Assembly: GCA_003427395.1 (NCBI GenBank)
Contig: BFEA01000080.1
Coordinates: 1,497,053 to 1,534,905, forward strand
Length of the DNA stretch: 37,853 nucleotides
From: Chara braunii
Taxonomy: Eukaryota; Streptophyta; Charophyceae; Charales; Characeae
Direction: 5' to 3'
Shown here piece after piece: positions 1-8,460 of this stretch. The notes below the pieces were generated by a model. That model was given only the letters and a program-made list of their open reading frames with translations, did no database searches and had not been told where the DNA came from. The position numbers were made by a program, and so were the translations under genes. Each line of letters starts with the position of its first letter. Position 1 is the first letter of the stretch.

Positions 1-1074
1 GGCGAATGGGGGCGCGATCTGGACAACAGGACCACCCACCTCCTGTGTGTCGCCTTCCGTTTAGATGTATAGGAGGGTTTCGTGGGTGACAACGCTTCGG
101 GGGAGGGAAAGGCCGGCGGTGGGCTCAATGCAGTGAGAGGAGAGGGCAGAGGGAGGGGGGCGGGGGGGGAATAGCAGAGGCACATAGTCAAAAGTGTGAA
201 AAGAAGGCACATACCCTGCTGCTATTGTTTTGAAGAATGGATCTGACCATCATTGCGGCCAGGTGATGTCCAGTGAGTGCATGTGTGAGTATAGCACAGG
301 TGTGTGTGTGTGCTGTCCACGACAATAATGGGTAGGTTACAGACCCGTGCCTTCGTTTTTTTACCCTTTGTTTTCTTCCTCGCTTTTTTCCTTTCTGAGA
401 AATGTACGGCACAGGTGTGCCTTCGTTTTTTCCATTTTTGTCCTTACTACCGTAGTAGGTGTGATATACTTTTATCGTCACCCCCCCTGGATGGGAGGAC
501 AACCAGCCAACCCAGTTCCTTACTTTTTTTTCTTCCTTACTAGATGGGGGAACAACACTTTGTTTTTTACGCAACAAAATTTTATATTCCGCAAGTGTTC
601 GAGGCCGGGGACGTCACAATTCCACCCCGGCGAACTGAAAACAAGAAACGAAATTCGTTTAACTGGCTAATAGCCACGGCGTTGCCATTCATCCCTGACT
701 TCATACCGTGCTACCTACCTACAATTCTACAGTCTGGCTGAAAGCCATGACATGAGATCACCGAGAAGATGGGGGAACAACATCGATCGATAATAAGGTG
801 GTAATATTAAAAAGTTCTCACACACCGCTCAGTAAAAAAAGAGAAAAGAAAAAAAAAAAAATGAAAGAAAGAAAGTGAGTAATAGAAGTATATTGAGCGA
901 AGCGATGGATGGTGGAGGGGTGAAGTTGCTGTATGGGCGAGCGAGCGAAGGGGGATTATTATGTTTAAAAAAAAAAAAAAACGGCGGATTATGTTTTTGG
1001 AATAGCATACAAGGAAAGAAGAGAGTCGTGGCGGAGAAGGTGATCGCCCTGTATATTTATATTTCTCCGGAAAA
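1..1074. other. No gene seen; G-rich and low-complexity flank
   Basis: No coding signature was recognised. The first 190 bases are G-rich. Positions 350-545 are T-rich and carry only chance frames. The 13-base string GGGGGAACAACAC/T occurs at about 546 and 770. The stretch about 565-625 (ending GAGGCCGGGGAC then CACAATTC) resembles 7751-7812, so a piece of a dispersed repeat is present. From 830 the sequence is A-rich with short poly-A runs. It is probably intergenic. Confidence 0.6.
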
Positions 1075-1210
1075 GGGAAGATAAAGGTTGACGTACCAGG
1101 AAAAAAAGGGAGAGAAGGTGTGCCCGAAAGAAAAAGGAGAGAAGGTGTTGAACGGAAGAGAAGGGGAGAATGAAGGGAAGATAAAGGTTGACGTACCAGG
1201 AAAAAAAGGG
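1075..1210. repeat. 36-bp direct repeat, two copies, 100 bp apart
   Basis: The string beginning GGGAAGATAAAGGTTGACGT occurs at 1075-1110 and again at 1175-1210, followed in both cases by an A-run and GGG. The spacer is purine-rich. This looks like a local duplication in low-complexity DNA with no coding meaning. Confidence 0.8.
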
Positions 1211-1283
1211 GAAAAAAAGGGATAGAAAAGAAAAAGAGTATAGAGACAAGACGGAACCGCGCCACGTATACATTGTGGTGAGC

Positions 1284-1286
<3 letters not shown>

Positions 1287-1333
<47 letters not shown>
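1287..1333. repeat. (AG)n microsatellite
   Basis: An uninterrupted AG dinucleotide run of about 47 bases. It produces long serine/leucine frames on the minus strand that are artefacts of the repeat. Confidence 0.95.
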
Positions 1334-1337
<4 letters not shown>

Positions 1338-1350
1338 CGAACTGACCACC

Positions 1351-1406
1351 CAACGTTCTGAATGTATCGCGACAATTTCCAGGTCCAGATACATTCAGAG
1401 CGTTGT
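1351..1406. repeat. Small foldback element
   Basis: CAACGTTCTGAATGTATC at 1351-1368 pairs with GATACATTCAGAGCGTTG at about 1388-1405, with one mismatch, around a short spacer. It resembles the foldback at 1617-1695, which shares the GTATC/ATTC end motif. It is a MITE-like or hairpin repeat; the family is unknown. Confidence 0.7.
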
Positions 1407-1616
1407 GTAGTGGAGCCAGGCCCAGAGACTTCGCGGCCATTCCGCTCATGTGGGTCTAGTCGTTTTTTTTGTCTTTTCTTACAGATTTGCTTATGGGCCA
1501 TCAATGATGAATACCCTCTCCGGGCTATTCTGCAGTTCCGCGAGGAGATGCCGACATGGAAAACAAAATAGGAGCCATGCCAAGTGGCTCGCTGCAGTAC
1601 AGAATACTCTGCATGA

Positions 1617-1695
1617 ATTTGGACGCTCTCTGGACCAGGTGCATTCGGACGAGTTTAACATTTGGAATGTATCGGGTTCAGAAAGCGTCCAAATT
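1617..1695. repeat. Small foldback element
   Basis: AATTTGGACGCT at 1617-1628 is the reverse complement of AGCGTCCAAATT at 1684-1695. The pairing continues imperfectly inward (CTGGACC...GCATTC against GAATGTATCGGGTTCAG). The arms are about 30 bp. This is a non-coding palindromic repeat. Confidence 0.7.
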
Positions 1696-1777
1696 TTGTC
1701 CACGGGCGCGTGCGAAGTGTAGAAGGTAAGGCTGGCCGCCGTTTTGTCCACGGCTCGTAGCCTGCTTCCGCGGGCTT

Positions 1778-1878
1778 CCGTCCCGAATACAACGTACGGT
1801 CATTATGTCTGTATTTAGACTCAAAGATGCCCCAAATACAGCTATCATGACCGTGCGTTGTATTCGGGAGAAGAAGGG
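1778..1878. mobile_element. TA-type palindromic MITE, copy 1 (diverged)
   Basis: A near-complete inverted repeat. The left arm reads CCCGAATACAACGTACGGTC then ATTATGTCTGTATTT; the right arm is its mirror and ends TTGTATTCGGGAGAAGAAGGG followed by TA. It belongs to the family of 105-bp elements at 20840, 23635 and 24427 and the split copy at 27430-28913. This member has lost the clean GAAGACGG end. A Tc1/mariner-like (Stowaway-type) origin is inferred from the TA dinucleotides next to other copies. There is no coding capacity. Confidence 0.75.
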
Positions 1879-1915
1879 TAGCCTGGCCGCTGCGTAAGGA
1901 TGACACGCATTTATG
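1879..1915 (+). pseudogene. U6 snRNA-like 3' fragment
   Basis: TAGC, TGGCC, CTGCG, AAGGATGACACGCAT appear in the order of the central U6 snRNA region, with about three substitutions. The 5' half is missing. The fragment starts exactly where MITE copy 1 ends, so the MITE may have inserted at the TA of a U6-like sequence, or the U6 piece was truncated before that. A short A-rich tail follows. Confidence 0.65.
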
Positions 1916-1970
1916 TAAAAAAAATAAAATAAAAAATCGATTGCCAGTCGAATCTGGACAGAACGGCCTT

Positions 1971-2060
1971 GTCCCCTTCGAGCGATACACAGAGAGAGAG
2001 AGAGAGGAGATGAGCATGGTCCCTGCGCAAGGATGACACGCATAAATAAATCGGGAATGG
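1971..2060 (+). pseudogene. U6 snRNA-like pseudogene, rearranged
   Basis: The order GTCCCCTTCG, GCGATACACAGAGA, GAGCATGG, CCCTGCGCAAGGATGACACG, then ATAAATCGGGAATGG matches the plant U6 layout. The stretch between the 5' stem-loop and the ACAGAGA box is deleted, and a (GA)n expansion sits right after ACAGAGA. The geometry between ACAGAGA and AGC is therefore destroyed, and the copy cannot be a working U6. Confidence 0.7.
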
Positions 2061-2395
2061 ACAGGACGGCCTTTCAGGCCCTTTATTTTAATTATTTTAA
2101 TTTTAATTTTAATTTTATTATTTTAATTTTAGGCCCTTTTTATTATTATTAATTATATTTTAGTATATTGCTGGGAATCCCGCAGCAGCCAGCCCGAGCT
2201 CAACGAGGGAACATGCGCATGGGGGGGGCGCACCCAACCTGCTGCAGTTTTTTTTTTTTTTTTCCAATTTTTTTTTTTTTACCCATTGGCGTTCTGATTC
2301 TCCTCCGCACAACTTCCCTTTTATTTTTAAACAATATTTTATTTTATATTTTATGTGGGTGGAAATGTGTTGCACAACTTGCAACCCGCCCAGCT

Positions 2396-2513
2396 GTCCT
2401 TCGGGACATCCGTTAAAATTGGAACGATACAGAGAAAGAAGAGTAGCATGGCCCCTGCGCAAGGATGACACGCATAAATCGAGAAATGGTCCAAATTAAA
2501 AAAAAAAAAAAAA
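2396..2513 (+). pseudogene. Near full-length U6 snRNA retropseudogene with poly-A tail
   Basis: Positions 2396-2497 run through the whole U6 order: the GTCC-TTCG-GGAC 5' hairpin, AAAATTGGAACGATACAGAG, AGCATGGCCCCTGCGCAAGG, ATGACACGC, AAATCGAGAAATGGTCCAAA. U6 is the catalytic RNA of the spliceosome. Two features speak against a functional gene. About four extra bases lie between ACAGAGA and the AGC box. The 3' end is followed by 16 A (2498-2513) instead of the Pol III T-run. A poly-A tail fits copying of U6 RNA by LINE machinery. I see no obvious USE or TATA box at the usual distance, although the upstream DNA is AT-rich. Confidence 0.85.
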
Positions 2514-2681
2514 GGAATTCGCTCTGATCAGTTCGATATCTGATCGATTGTGAAAAAAACAAAAGCGACCAGCGATGCGACTCTGTCAGCCGCTGGCTCC
2601 TTGGGAGACAAGAAAACGCGTTTTTTGGCATAACCGTCATCCCTCGCTATGCGTGGGGCCAAGATTTCGTCCCCGCATTAT

Positions 2682-2742
2682 TATTATCATTATATTATTA
2701 TATATGATATATTATTATATATTATATATTATATAATTATAC
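2682..2742. repeat. AT-rich microsatellite
   Basis: Imperfect ATT/AT repeats directly before the Josephin-RING open frame. This could be part of an intron or promoter; nothing more can be read from it. Confidence 0.85.
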
Positions 2743-2743
2743 T

Positions 2744-3799
2744 TTGTCTTCGTTGTCTATATTGGGACGTCGGCAGGCTCGTGCATTCTCTCCTCCTCCC
2801 AGTCCCCCTTCCTCTCGACGTCGTGTTGATGCTAATCTGCGGGGATCTTTGTCTTACCGACAACCTGCTCTGCCACGTCGGCGGCGTTCGTCTTTTACGC
2901 GCCGACCCCGCCAGATCACATCTGGCTTTCCAGTGGTGACCGATTCGGATCTGCGGGCAGACCTACCAAATTCTTGTGGTTTGACAGCCACAAATGTCTG
3001 CCTACAGGCTTATCAGCGTCAACGTTATAGTGCATCCCAATTTCTTACGATTGCGTATCAGCTTGACGCTGTTGAAAATCAGTTGTTGCTTGACCATAAT
3101 AGTCCACCTGCAGAAGGTAGTAACTATACTTCCTCAGGAGGCTTTACTGTAAATGTCTTACAGTTAGCGTTTCACGGTCGCCACCTTCTTATGCATCATG
3201 CGACGCCAGGCGATGACCTCAATAACCATCCTCATATTTTTGCCTGTATTTTACATAGACCCGGGCATTATATGGCACTCATTCGTGCAGCTGCCCAGTG
3301 GGAACTGTGGGATGGTGGGACGATGAGTCAGGTCATTTTCGACGTGAATGAATTTTTGCGAGCGTTGTCGAATCATACTTTATTCTGGATTATTGACCGA
3401 CTCTCGTGTGACGCCTGTCGGGACAGAGACGCGGTGCGCCTTGGCTGTGGAATGCATCATCTATGCCATAGCCATTATCAATCTATTGCGACTGCCGCCG
3501 TCTGTCCTGAAGGGTGTCCAACATTTCCTCATTGTACACATCCCTATCACCCAGATATACGTTGTCCCTATTGTGCCCAAGGACGCTATCAGAACTGTAT
3601 GATGCCGCACTGTGATGAACGTCCTGCCGTGTTTTTGACATGTGGACAACACGTCCTCTGTCAGGACTGTTTTGATGGGATGGTTCGTGCTAGCCGTCCT
3701 GCAGAATGCTGTGCTGGCGCAGCTCTCCTTGGGCATCCTTGTGAACATCCACATCATCCTCACCGTAGCTGTCGTATCTGCCGAGGTGGGGTCAGGTAA
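2744..3799 (+). CDS. Josephin-like cysteine protease fused to two tandem RING-like modules (partial gene model)
   Basis: Residues are numbered from the TTG at 2744. About 60 basic, proline-rich residues come first. Residues 72-220 follow the Josephin (ataxin-3 type deubiquitinase) layout: LPNSCGLTATN with catalytic-type Cys78, then FLTIAYQLDAVE, GGFTVNVLQLAF, a His in HYMALI (His175), and Asp in WELWDGG (Asp190). Josephin domains cleave ubiquitin chains with a Cys-His-Asn/Asp triad. Residues 222-277 and 285-346 are two related Cys/His modules. Each has a nine-residue gap, then CG-x-H-x-LC-x2-H/C, a Cys pair, and HP-x-HP ending in C-x2-C. This resembles RING fingers of ubiquitin E3 ligases. 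The frame is open back to a TGA at 2705 with no ATG, so an upstream exon is likely; AG at 2801-2802 after a pyrimidine tract is a possible acceptor. The stop lies within AG|GTAAAG, a donor-like string, so this could be an internal exon. The Josephin call is from motifs only. Confidence 0.7.
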   Translation: MSSLSILGRRQARAFSPPPSPPSSRRRVDANLRGSLSYRQPALPRRRRSSFTRRPRQITSGFPVVTDSDLRADLPNSCGLTATNVCLQAYQRQRYSASQFLTIAYQLDAVENQLLLDHNSPPAEGSNYTSSGGFTVNVLQLAFHGRHLLMHHATPGDDLNNHPHIFACILHRPGHYMALIRAAAQWELWDGGTMSQVIFDVNEFLRALSNHTLFWIIDRLSCDACRDRDAVRLGCGMHHLCHSHYQSIATAAVCPEGCPTFPHCTHPYHPDIRCPYCAQGRYQNCMMPHCDERPAVFLTCGQHVLCQDCFDGMVRASRPAECCAGAALLGHPCEHPHHPHRSCRICRGGVR

Positions 3800-3958
3800 A
3801 GAAAAAAAGAAGAAAAGAAAAAGAGAAAAAAAGAAAAAAAGAAAAAAAGAAAAAAGATACGTTCTGTGGGATGTGTTATTTGCTTTGTGATAATTGGATT
3901 ATCTTTCTTTCCCTATCTTTCTTTCCCTGTCAGGTTTGGTTTCCTCCTCCCCTTCTTT
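3800..3958. other. Purine tract then T-rich spacer after the Josephin-RING frame
   Basis: Positions 3800-3857 are almost pure A with scattered G. Positions 3890-3958 are C/T-rich and read CTTTCCCTAT/CTTTCCCTGTCAG, which would suit a 3' splice site (AG at about 3932). No domain was recognised downstream in frame. Confidence 0.5.
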
Positions 3959-3959
3959 A

Positions 3960-4172
3960 CCTCTTTGCCTTTTGGCTGCGTGCAAGTGGGTCCTTGTGAC
4001 ACACGGGGATGGGGGCAGCCAGCGCTCAACCTGTCATCCACGTGGCTGGCCTTGTACGTAAGAGGTTATGAACAGGTGGAGCTTTCCTTACCTCTTCCCC
4101 CTCCCCCTTTTTTCCTTTTCCTTTTTTCTTTCCCCTTTTTTGCGCTCTGATTCACAATGTGACAATATATAT
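3960..4172 (+). repeat. Duplicated ~215-bp segment, copy A (possible structured RNA)
   Basis: The segment begins CTCTTTGCCTTTTGGCTG, continues through AGTGGGTC, GACACACGGGG, a stem, GCTCAACCT...CATCCACGTG, CTTGTACG, AAGAGG, GAACAGG, a T-rich tract, then TTTTGCGCT and GTGAC-ATATATA. The same order recurs at 5427-5653. GCCAGC (4018-4023) pairs with GCTGGC (4045-4050) around the conserved loop. In copy B the stem is GCCGCC/GGCGGC, so both substitutions are compensated. The function is unknown. Confidence 0.65.
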
Positions 4173-4250
4173 TATTATTATTGTTATTATTACAGTATTA
4201 TTATTTTTTTTATTATTATTATTATATTATGATTATTATTATTATTTTCC
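4163..4250. repeat. (ATT)n-type microsatellite
   Basis: Imperfect TAT/ATT repeats interrupted by a T-run. Confidence 0.9.
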
Positions 4251-4486
4251 CTTGAAAACCGCGTCAAGATTGCGTCTCGCGCGATGGCGCGCATATGATG
4301 ATGGGTTTTTCTTCTTGAGGAGAGTTGGGGGTGCGGAGGAGGGTAGGCGGTTTTTTCCCATCCGTGGTCGGGGCGAGCCTGGGCACGGATAAAGCGAGAG
4401 GGATCAACGGCTGACGCGGGAAGCGAACCGTGGGAGGATCGATCCCCTGTCCTGCTTCGGAGTACGAATGCGACCGGAACCAAACC

Positions 4487-4511
4487 TTTTTTTTTTTTTT
4501 TTTTTTTTTTT
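4487..4511. repeat. Poly-T tract
   Basis: A run of about 25 T. On the minus strand it would be a poly-A tail, but no retroelement could be recognised in front of it. Confidence 0.85.
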
Positions 4512-4759
4512 CCGGAGCTCCGGTCTGTTGGTGGGGGGTAGCTGCACCCGACGAAACCAATTTATAAAAAATTATTTAGCATTAGAAAAGGAGGAAAAAG
4601 GCAAACAAGAAGTAAAGCAGTGATGAAGTGAATGACGGGCAGTGAACAAACCACAGAAGTAAGAATGCTGATCAGAAGAAGTCCGTGAGTGTGGGTTCAG
4701 ATAGAAGACCAGCAGCAGAAAGGCGGTCGTCGGAAGAACGGATGATGATGGAAAACAGT

Positions 4760-5100
4760 CACGATCGACCGGTCGCCGGCCGACGTCGCCAATCGTGCCT
4801 GATCGACCGATCGACGGCGACTGGTCGACGACGGCCATCAGGGAATGATCGAACGGTCGAGGACGGCAATCGGACTTGATCGACCGGTCGACGGCGAACT
4901 GATGATGATATCTGGTCACGATCGACCAGTCGACGACGACGGCAATCGGGCGACCGGTCGACGGCGAACTGATGATGATATCTGGTCACGATCGACCAGT
5001 CGACGGGGACGGCAATCGGGCTTCATCGACCGGTTGACGAGGACTGGTAGACAACGGCCATCACTGAATGATCGAACGGTCGACGACGATGGCAATCGGG
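4760..5100. repeat. Satellite built on GATCGACCGGTCGACG, irregular units
   Basis: Irregular repeats of a palindromic core (TCGACCGGTCGA and variants with A or T in the centre). They alternate with GGCAATCGGGC, GGCCATCA...GAATGATCGAACGG and GAACTGATGATGATATCTGGTC. Two larger direct repeats (about 4895-4960 and 4953-5020) include the GATGATATCTGGTCACGATC string. All six frames are open over long stretches only because of the repeat. A stray copy of the core lies at about 5656-5690. Confidence 0.85.
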
Positions 5101-5296
5101 CTTGATCGACCGGTCGACGACGAACTGGTGATGTCCTGGGTGGGATTTGCTTGACCGACCGGTCGACGACGAACTGATGATGTCCTGGGTGGGATTTGCT
5201 TGACCGACCGGTCGACGACGAACTGATGATGCCCTGGGTGGGATTTGCTTGATCGACCGGTCGACGACGAAGTGATGATGTCCTGGGTGGTCTTGT
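5101..5296. repeat. 49-bp tandem repeat, four copies
   Basis: Units start at 5101, 5150, 5199 and 5248 with a constant period of 49. Each begins CTTGA-CGACCGGTCGACGA and continues CGAAC/GTGATGATGTCCTGGG then TGGGATTTG. The last unit diverges after its 42nd base. It is a more homogeneous continuation of the satellite to its left, so probably a recent expansion. Confidence 0.92.
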
Positions 5297-5426
5297 CCCG
5301 TCGTTTGGCCTGTGAAGGAGGGGCGGTGCTTGCATGTGGGACTTGTCATCTAGGATCCGTTTTTTGTGCTGATGCTTGTTGCCCCCTGTTTTGTTGTCTT
5401 TGGATGTTCCCTTCCTCTTTTCTTTG

Positions 5427-5653
5427 CCTCTTTGCCTTTTGGCTGTGTGTAAGTGGGTCGATATGACACACGGGGGTGGGGGGAGCCGCCGCTCAACCTA
5501 CATCCACGTGGGCGGCCTTGTACGCAAGAGGCTCTGAACAGGGGGAGTTGTAAGGAAGAAGATTAAAAAAAACGAAATATTTTTTTTCTTGTTTCCTTTC
5601 TGTTCTTTTTTTTTTTTTCGCTTTTGCGCTGATATTCATGTGACGATATATAG
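5427..5653 (+). repeat. Duplicated ~215-bp segment, copy B
   Basis: The same order of blocks as 3960-4172, with the stem GCCGCC (5485-5490) / GGCGGC (5511-5516) enclosing GCTCAACCTACATCCACGTG. The identity blocks are separated by diverged T-rich spacers, so the conservation is uneven, as expected for a functional or structured core rather than a fresh duplication. Confidence 0.65.
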
Positions 5654-5734
5654 GCACGATCGACCGGTCGACGACGACAGCAATCGGGCCTGAAATCGGT
5701 CAGTGAACGCCGTCATTGGCTTCTCAGGAGATTA

Positions 5735-5763
5735 TTACGTCTCATCATCGGGAAGAGACGTAA
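5735..5763. repeat. Short perfect hairpin
   Basis: TTACGTCTC (5735-5743) pairs with GAGACGTAA (5755-5763) around an 11-base loop. No T-run follows. The role is unknown. Confidence 0.6.
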
Positions 5764-5960
5764 AATAATGTAAACGGAAATAGGCTATGCTTTTTATTGT
5801 TGTCGACCTTGGCGCTCGTGCACCTTGGCTGTCTCTGTCGTCGTTGTCGTTGTCGCTGTCGTCGGTGTCCATCGTCAGCACCGCTACTGCTTTTTTTTCA
5901 TGGTTGTCGTCTTGCTGTCATCGTCTGCTCATCATTCGTCGGTCATCTCTATATAGTCTC

Positions 5961-6144
5961 ATCATGATCATCGTCATGATCATCGTCATGATCATCGTCA
6001 TGATCATCGTCATCATCATCATGGTTAGTAGTGATATGATCGCCATGACGATCGTTGCCATGATCATGTGCCTGTCATCAGCTTAATCACCGATCATCAT
6101 CTTGGTATCGTCATTATCAGCGGTATGGTGAGGACGATGTCTAC

Positions 6145-6178
<34 letters not shown>
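5961..6178. repeat. 12-bp CATGATCATCGT repeats and (GAT)n
   Basis: About four copies of CATGATCATCGT at 5961-6022, then diverged GATCAT sequence, then a (GAT)n run at 6144-6178. The hydrophobic frame over this stretch is a repeat artefact. Confidence 0.9.
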
Positions 6179-6556
6179 GGTGCAGGACGGTGTTTGCCAT
6201 TTTCGTGCACCGAATAGATATGATCGTCATGACAGTGATCAATCGTGATCAAGTTGAGAGATGAAATTGAGAGATTAAGGTGGTTATCGGTGCAGGAGGG
6301 GTCGTTGTCACAGTGGTATCGTCGTTATCAATGGCATCGCCGTTGTGGTTCTCGTTGATGAGCGTCCGGTTGCACTGGACGATGCTGCTGCTGCTGCTGC
6401 CGCTGGAAGAGCCGCTGACAAAATGTGAGCGAGCTTGTCCCATCCGGTTACCCCTGGGTGGGGTGGAGGGAAGATCTGACGGGCCACATTGTTGGTTGGC
6501 GAAGCAATTTCTTAACGCGTTGTAGTGGAGAAAGAATTGAAACGGACGCGGAAGCC

Positions 6557-6893
<337 letters not shown>

Positions 6894-6899
6894 GCTAGC

Positions 6900-7493
6900 T
6901 CGTATGGTGACCGAGGCTGTCGCATTTACCGAGGTGACCAAAAAGGGGGAGAATGCAGGAAGGAGAAGGAAAGGCAGGAAGAAGAAGAGGAAAAAAAGCA
7001 GGGGAAACAGAGAGGGAAAAAGACCAGGAAAGAGGAGAGGAAAACCTGCTGGAAAAACATCAGGGAAAAAGCAGCAAAGGGAGGAGGAGGCTAGCTGCAT
7101 GGTTAAGGGGGTCAGCTCGCTGCTGTTCAAGAACAACTGAAGTGCATTGCATTGAGCTCGAAGGAGGACGAGAGCAGGGCGCACGGGAAATGGAAAAACA
7201 CAAAAGAGGACGGAGAAGCTAAAAGAAGAAGGGACGAAATGGAAAGCCGGAAGAGAAGAGAATCATCAATAAAGGAAAGGAAAGAACGATCGAATTGAGA
7301 AAGCAGAGGGAAGGGAGGGAGGGAGGGGGAAAAGGAGAAGCAGAGCGCTATCTCATATTCTGCTGTTCGAATGGTTGTTGGTGGGGTTCGCAATGCCGTA
7401 CACACATTTCAATCCTCTCACTGATCACATCGGCTCATAACTTGGGTCGTGTACAAATGAGTAAGGTACTTTTTTGCAAGGGTTTTGAAAGGC
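6900..7493. other. Purine-rich stretch without recognised gene
   Basis: A GGA/GAA-rich sequence with no protein family visible on either strand. The frames here are lysine/glutamate-rich on plus or serine/leucine/phenylalanine-rich on minus, as expected from composition. Confidence 0.6.
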
Positions 7494-7580
7494 AGGGTTT
7501 CCGTTTTTTTTTGTTTTTGCTTTCCCTTTTTTTGGGATTTCCGCTTTTGTTGTGTTTTCTTTTTTCTTTTTCTTTTTTTT
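7494..7580. repeat. Pyrimidine repeat TTTCCCTTTTTTGGGG.TTTCCGC
   Basis: Alternating T-runs with CTTTCCC, GGGATTTCCGCTTTTG and GTTTTC. The same phrases make up a larger array at 17554-17725, so this is a short outlying member of that repeat. Confidence 0.6.
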
Positions 7581-7752
7581 AGTACCTTTGTCGGTTCGAA
7601 AATACTCGGCCTCCGACCTTTCAGGAGGCCGAAACGAAACGATGGCTGCCGATCAGATTTATCAACGGCAGCCGTTGTCGGGCTCGGCCTCCTGAAAGTT
7701 CGGAGGTAGACCAGAACTTATCAAAAATAGGCTCGGAGGTACTAGTGGTTTA
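7581..7752. mobile_element. Foldback element with CCACTAGTACCT ends, copy 1
   Basis: The right end AGGTACTAGTGGTTTA (7737-7752) is the inverse of the left end of the copy at 27205. The left end keeps only AGTACCT after a T-run. Inside, CCTCCGACCTTTCAGGAGGC (7610-7629) pairs with its mirror at 7687-7709 with one mismatch, and GGCTGCCG pairs with CGGCAGCC around GATCAGATTTATCAA. This centre is shared with the second copy. It is a non-autonomous DNA element of unknown superfamily. Confidence 0.75.
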
Positions 7753-8460
7753 CGAAGTATGAAAATTCCATTACAAACAGTGAAGTAGAGGCCGGGGACC
7801 CCACAATTCGACCCGGAGTTATCCTGGCAGCATCAGCCAGTTTCGCTTACAGTCCAACTGGACTGCACCCCAACCTAACCTCACAGGGCTAGGAAAGATG
7901 TAGGTACAGAAAAAACGCCAATTCTAGGCAGCTGACCTGACGTCGTAGGGCCTAGAAAAAAATTCGCTGCAAGTTTTGAGAACCAAACAATACCAAAATC
8001 CACCAGCAACAGCTGTTCTGCCTAAGAAGTAGACCCCAACCAAATGTAGGTCACAACCCTTAAAATCCAAATAATTCCAATAAAGCTCTACTGACCCCAC
8101 TATAGAAATAAAGGTGCCACTGGCCTCAAAACTTGACACAATCCAAAAGCACCTCCACACCAATTGATTATTTGCCATTCTACCCTAATGTTTATTTTTT
8201 GACTGTATTACACCCAGTATTGCCTCCAAGGGCAGATCTATCCTACCTCTCAACTCTACCAAGTGTCCTGCACTGCCTAATCGGCGGCAGCTAAATAGCG
8301 GCTCCCTCTGCTCGCAAAACCATCATGCCATCCTACAGGACATGCAAACCGAGTGCTGAGGTTCGTAAATTTATTCTATTCCCAGAACCATTTATTCAGA
8401 ACCAACTTGCCATTCTCAAAATTAGAGGGCTTACCTTCTAGTCCTCATGTCTCCTCAAAG
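7753..8460. other. No gene recognised
   Basis: A mixed-composition sequence. The only link found is 7751-7812, which resembles 565-625. Nothing else could be assigned on either strand. Confidence 0.5.

Noticed and set aside
807-1504. Long minus-strand open frames rich in Ser, Leu and Phe
   Set aside because: They are produced by the (AG)n run and A/G-rich composition, have no motifs and run in several frames at once.
4572-5335. Long open frames over the TCGACCGGTCGA satellite on both strands
   Set aside because: The repeat lacks stop triplets in most frames. The predicted peptides are simply translated repeat units, and several frames are open together.
5310-5400. Cys-rich frame (CEGGAVLACGTCHL...CADACC) before the second duplicated segment, possibly a remnant RING
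   Set aside because: The spacing does not match the modules of the 2744-3799 protein, and only a few residues agree; too weak to call a second gene copy.
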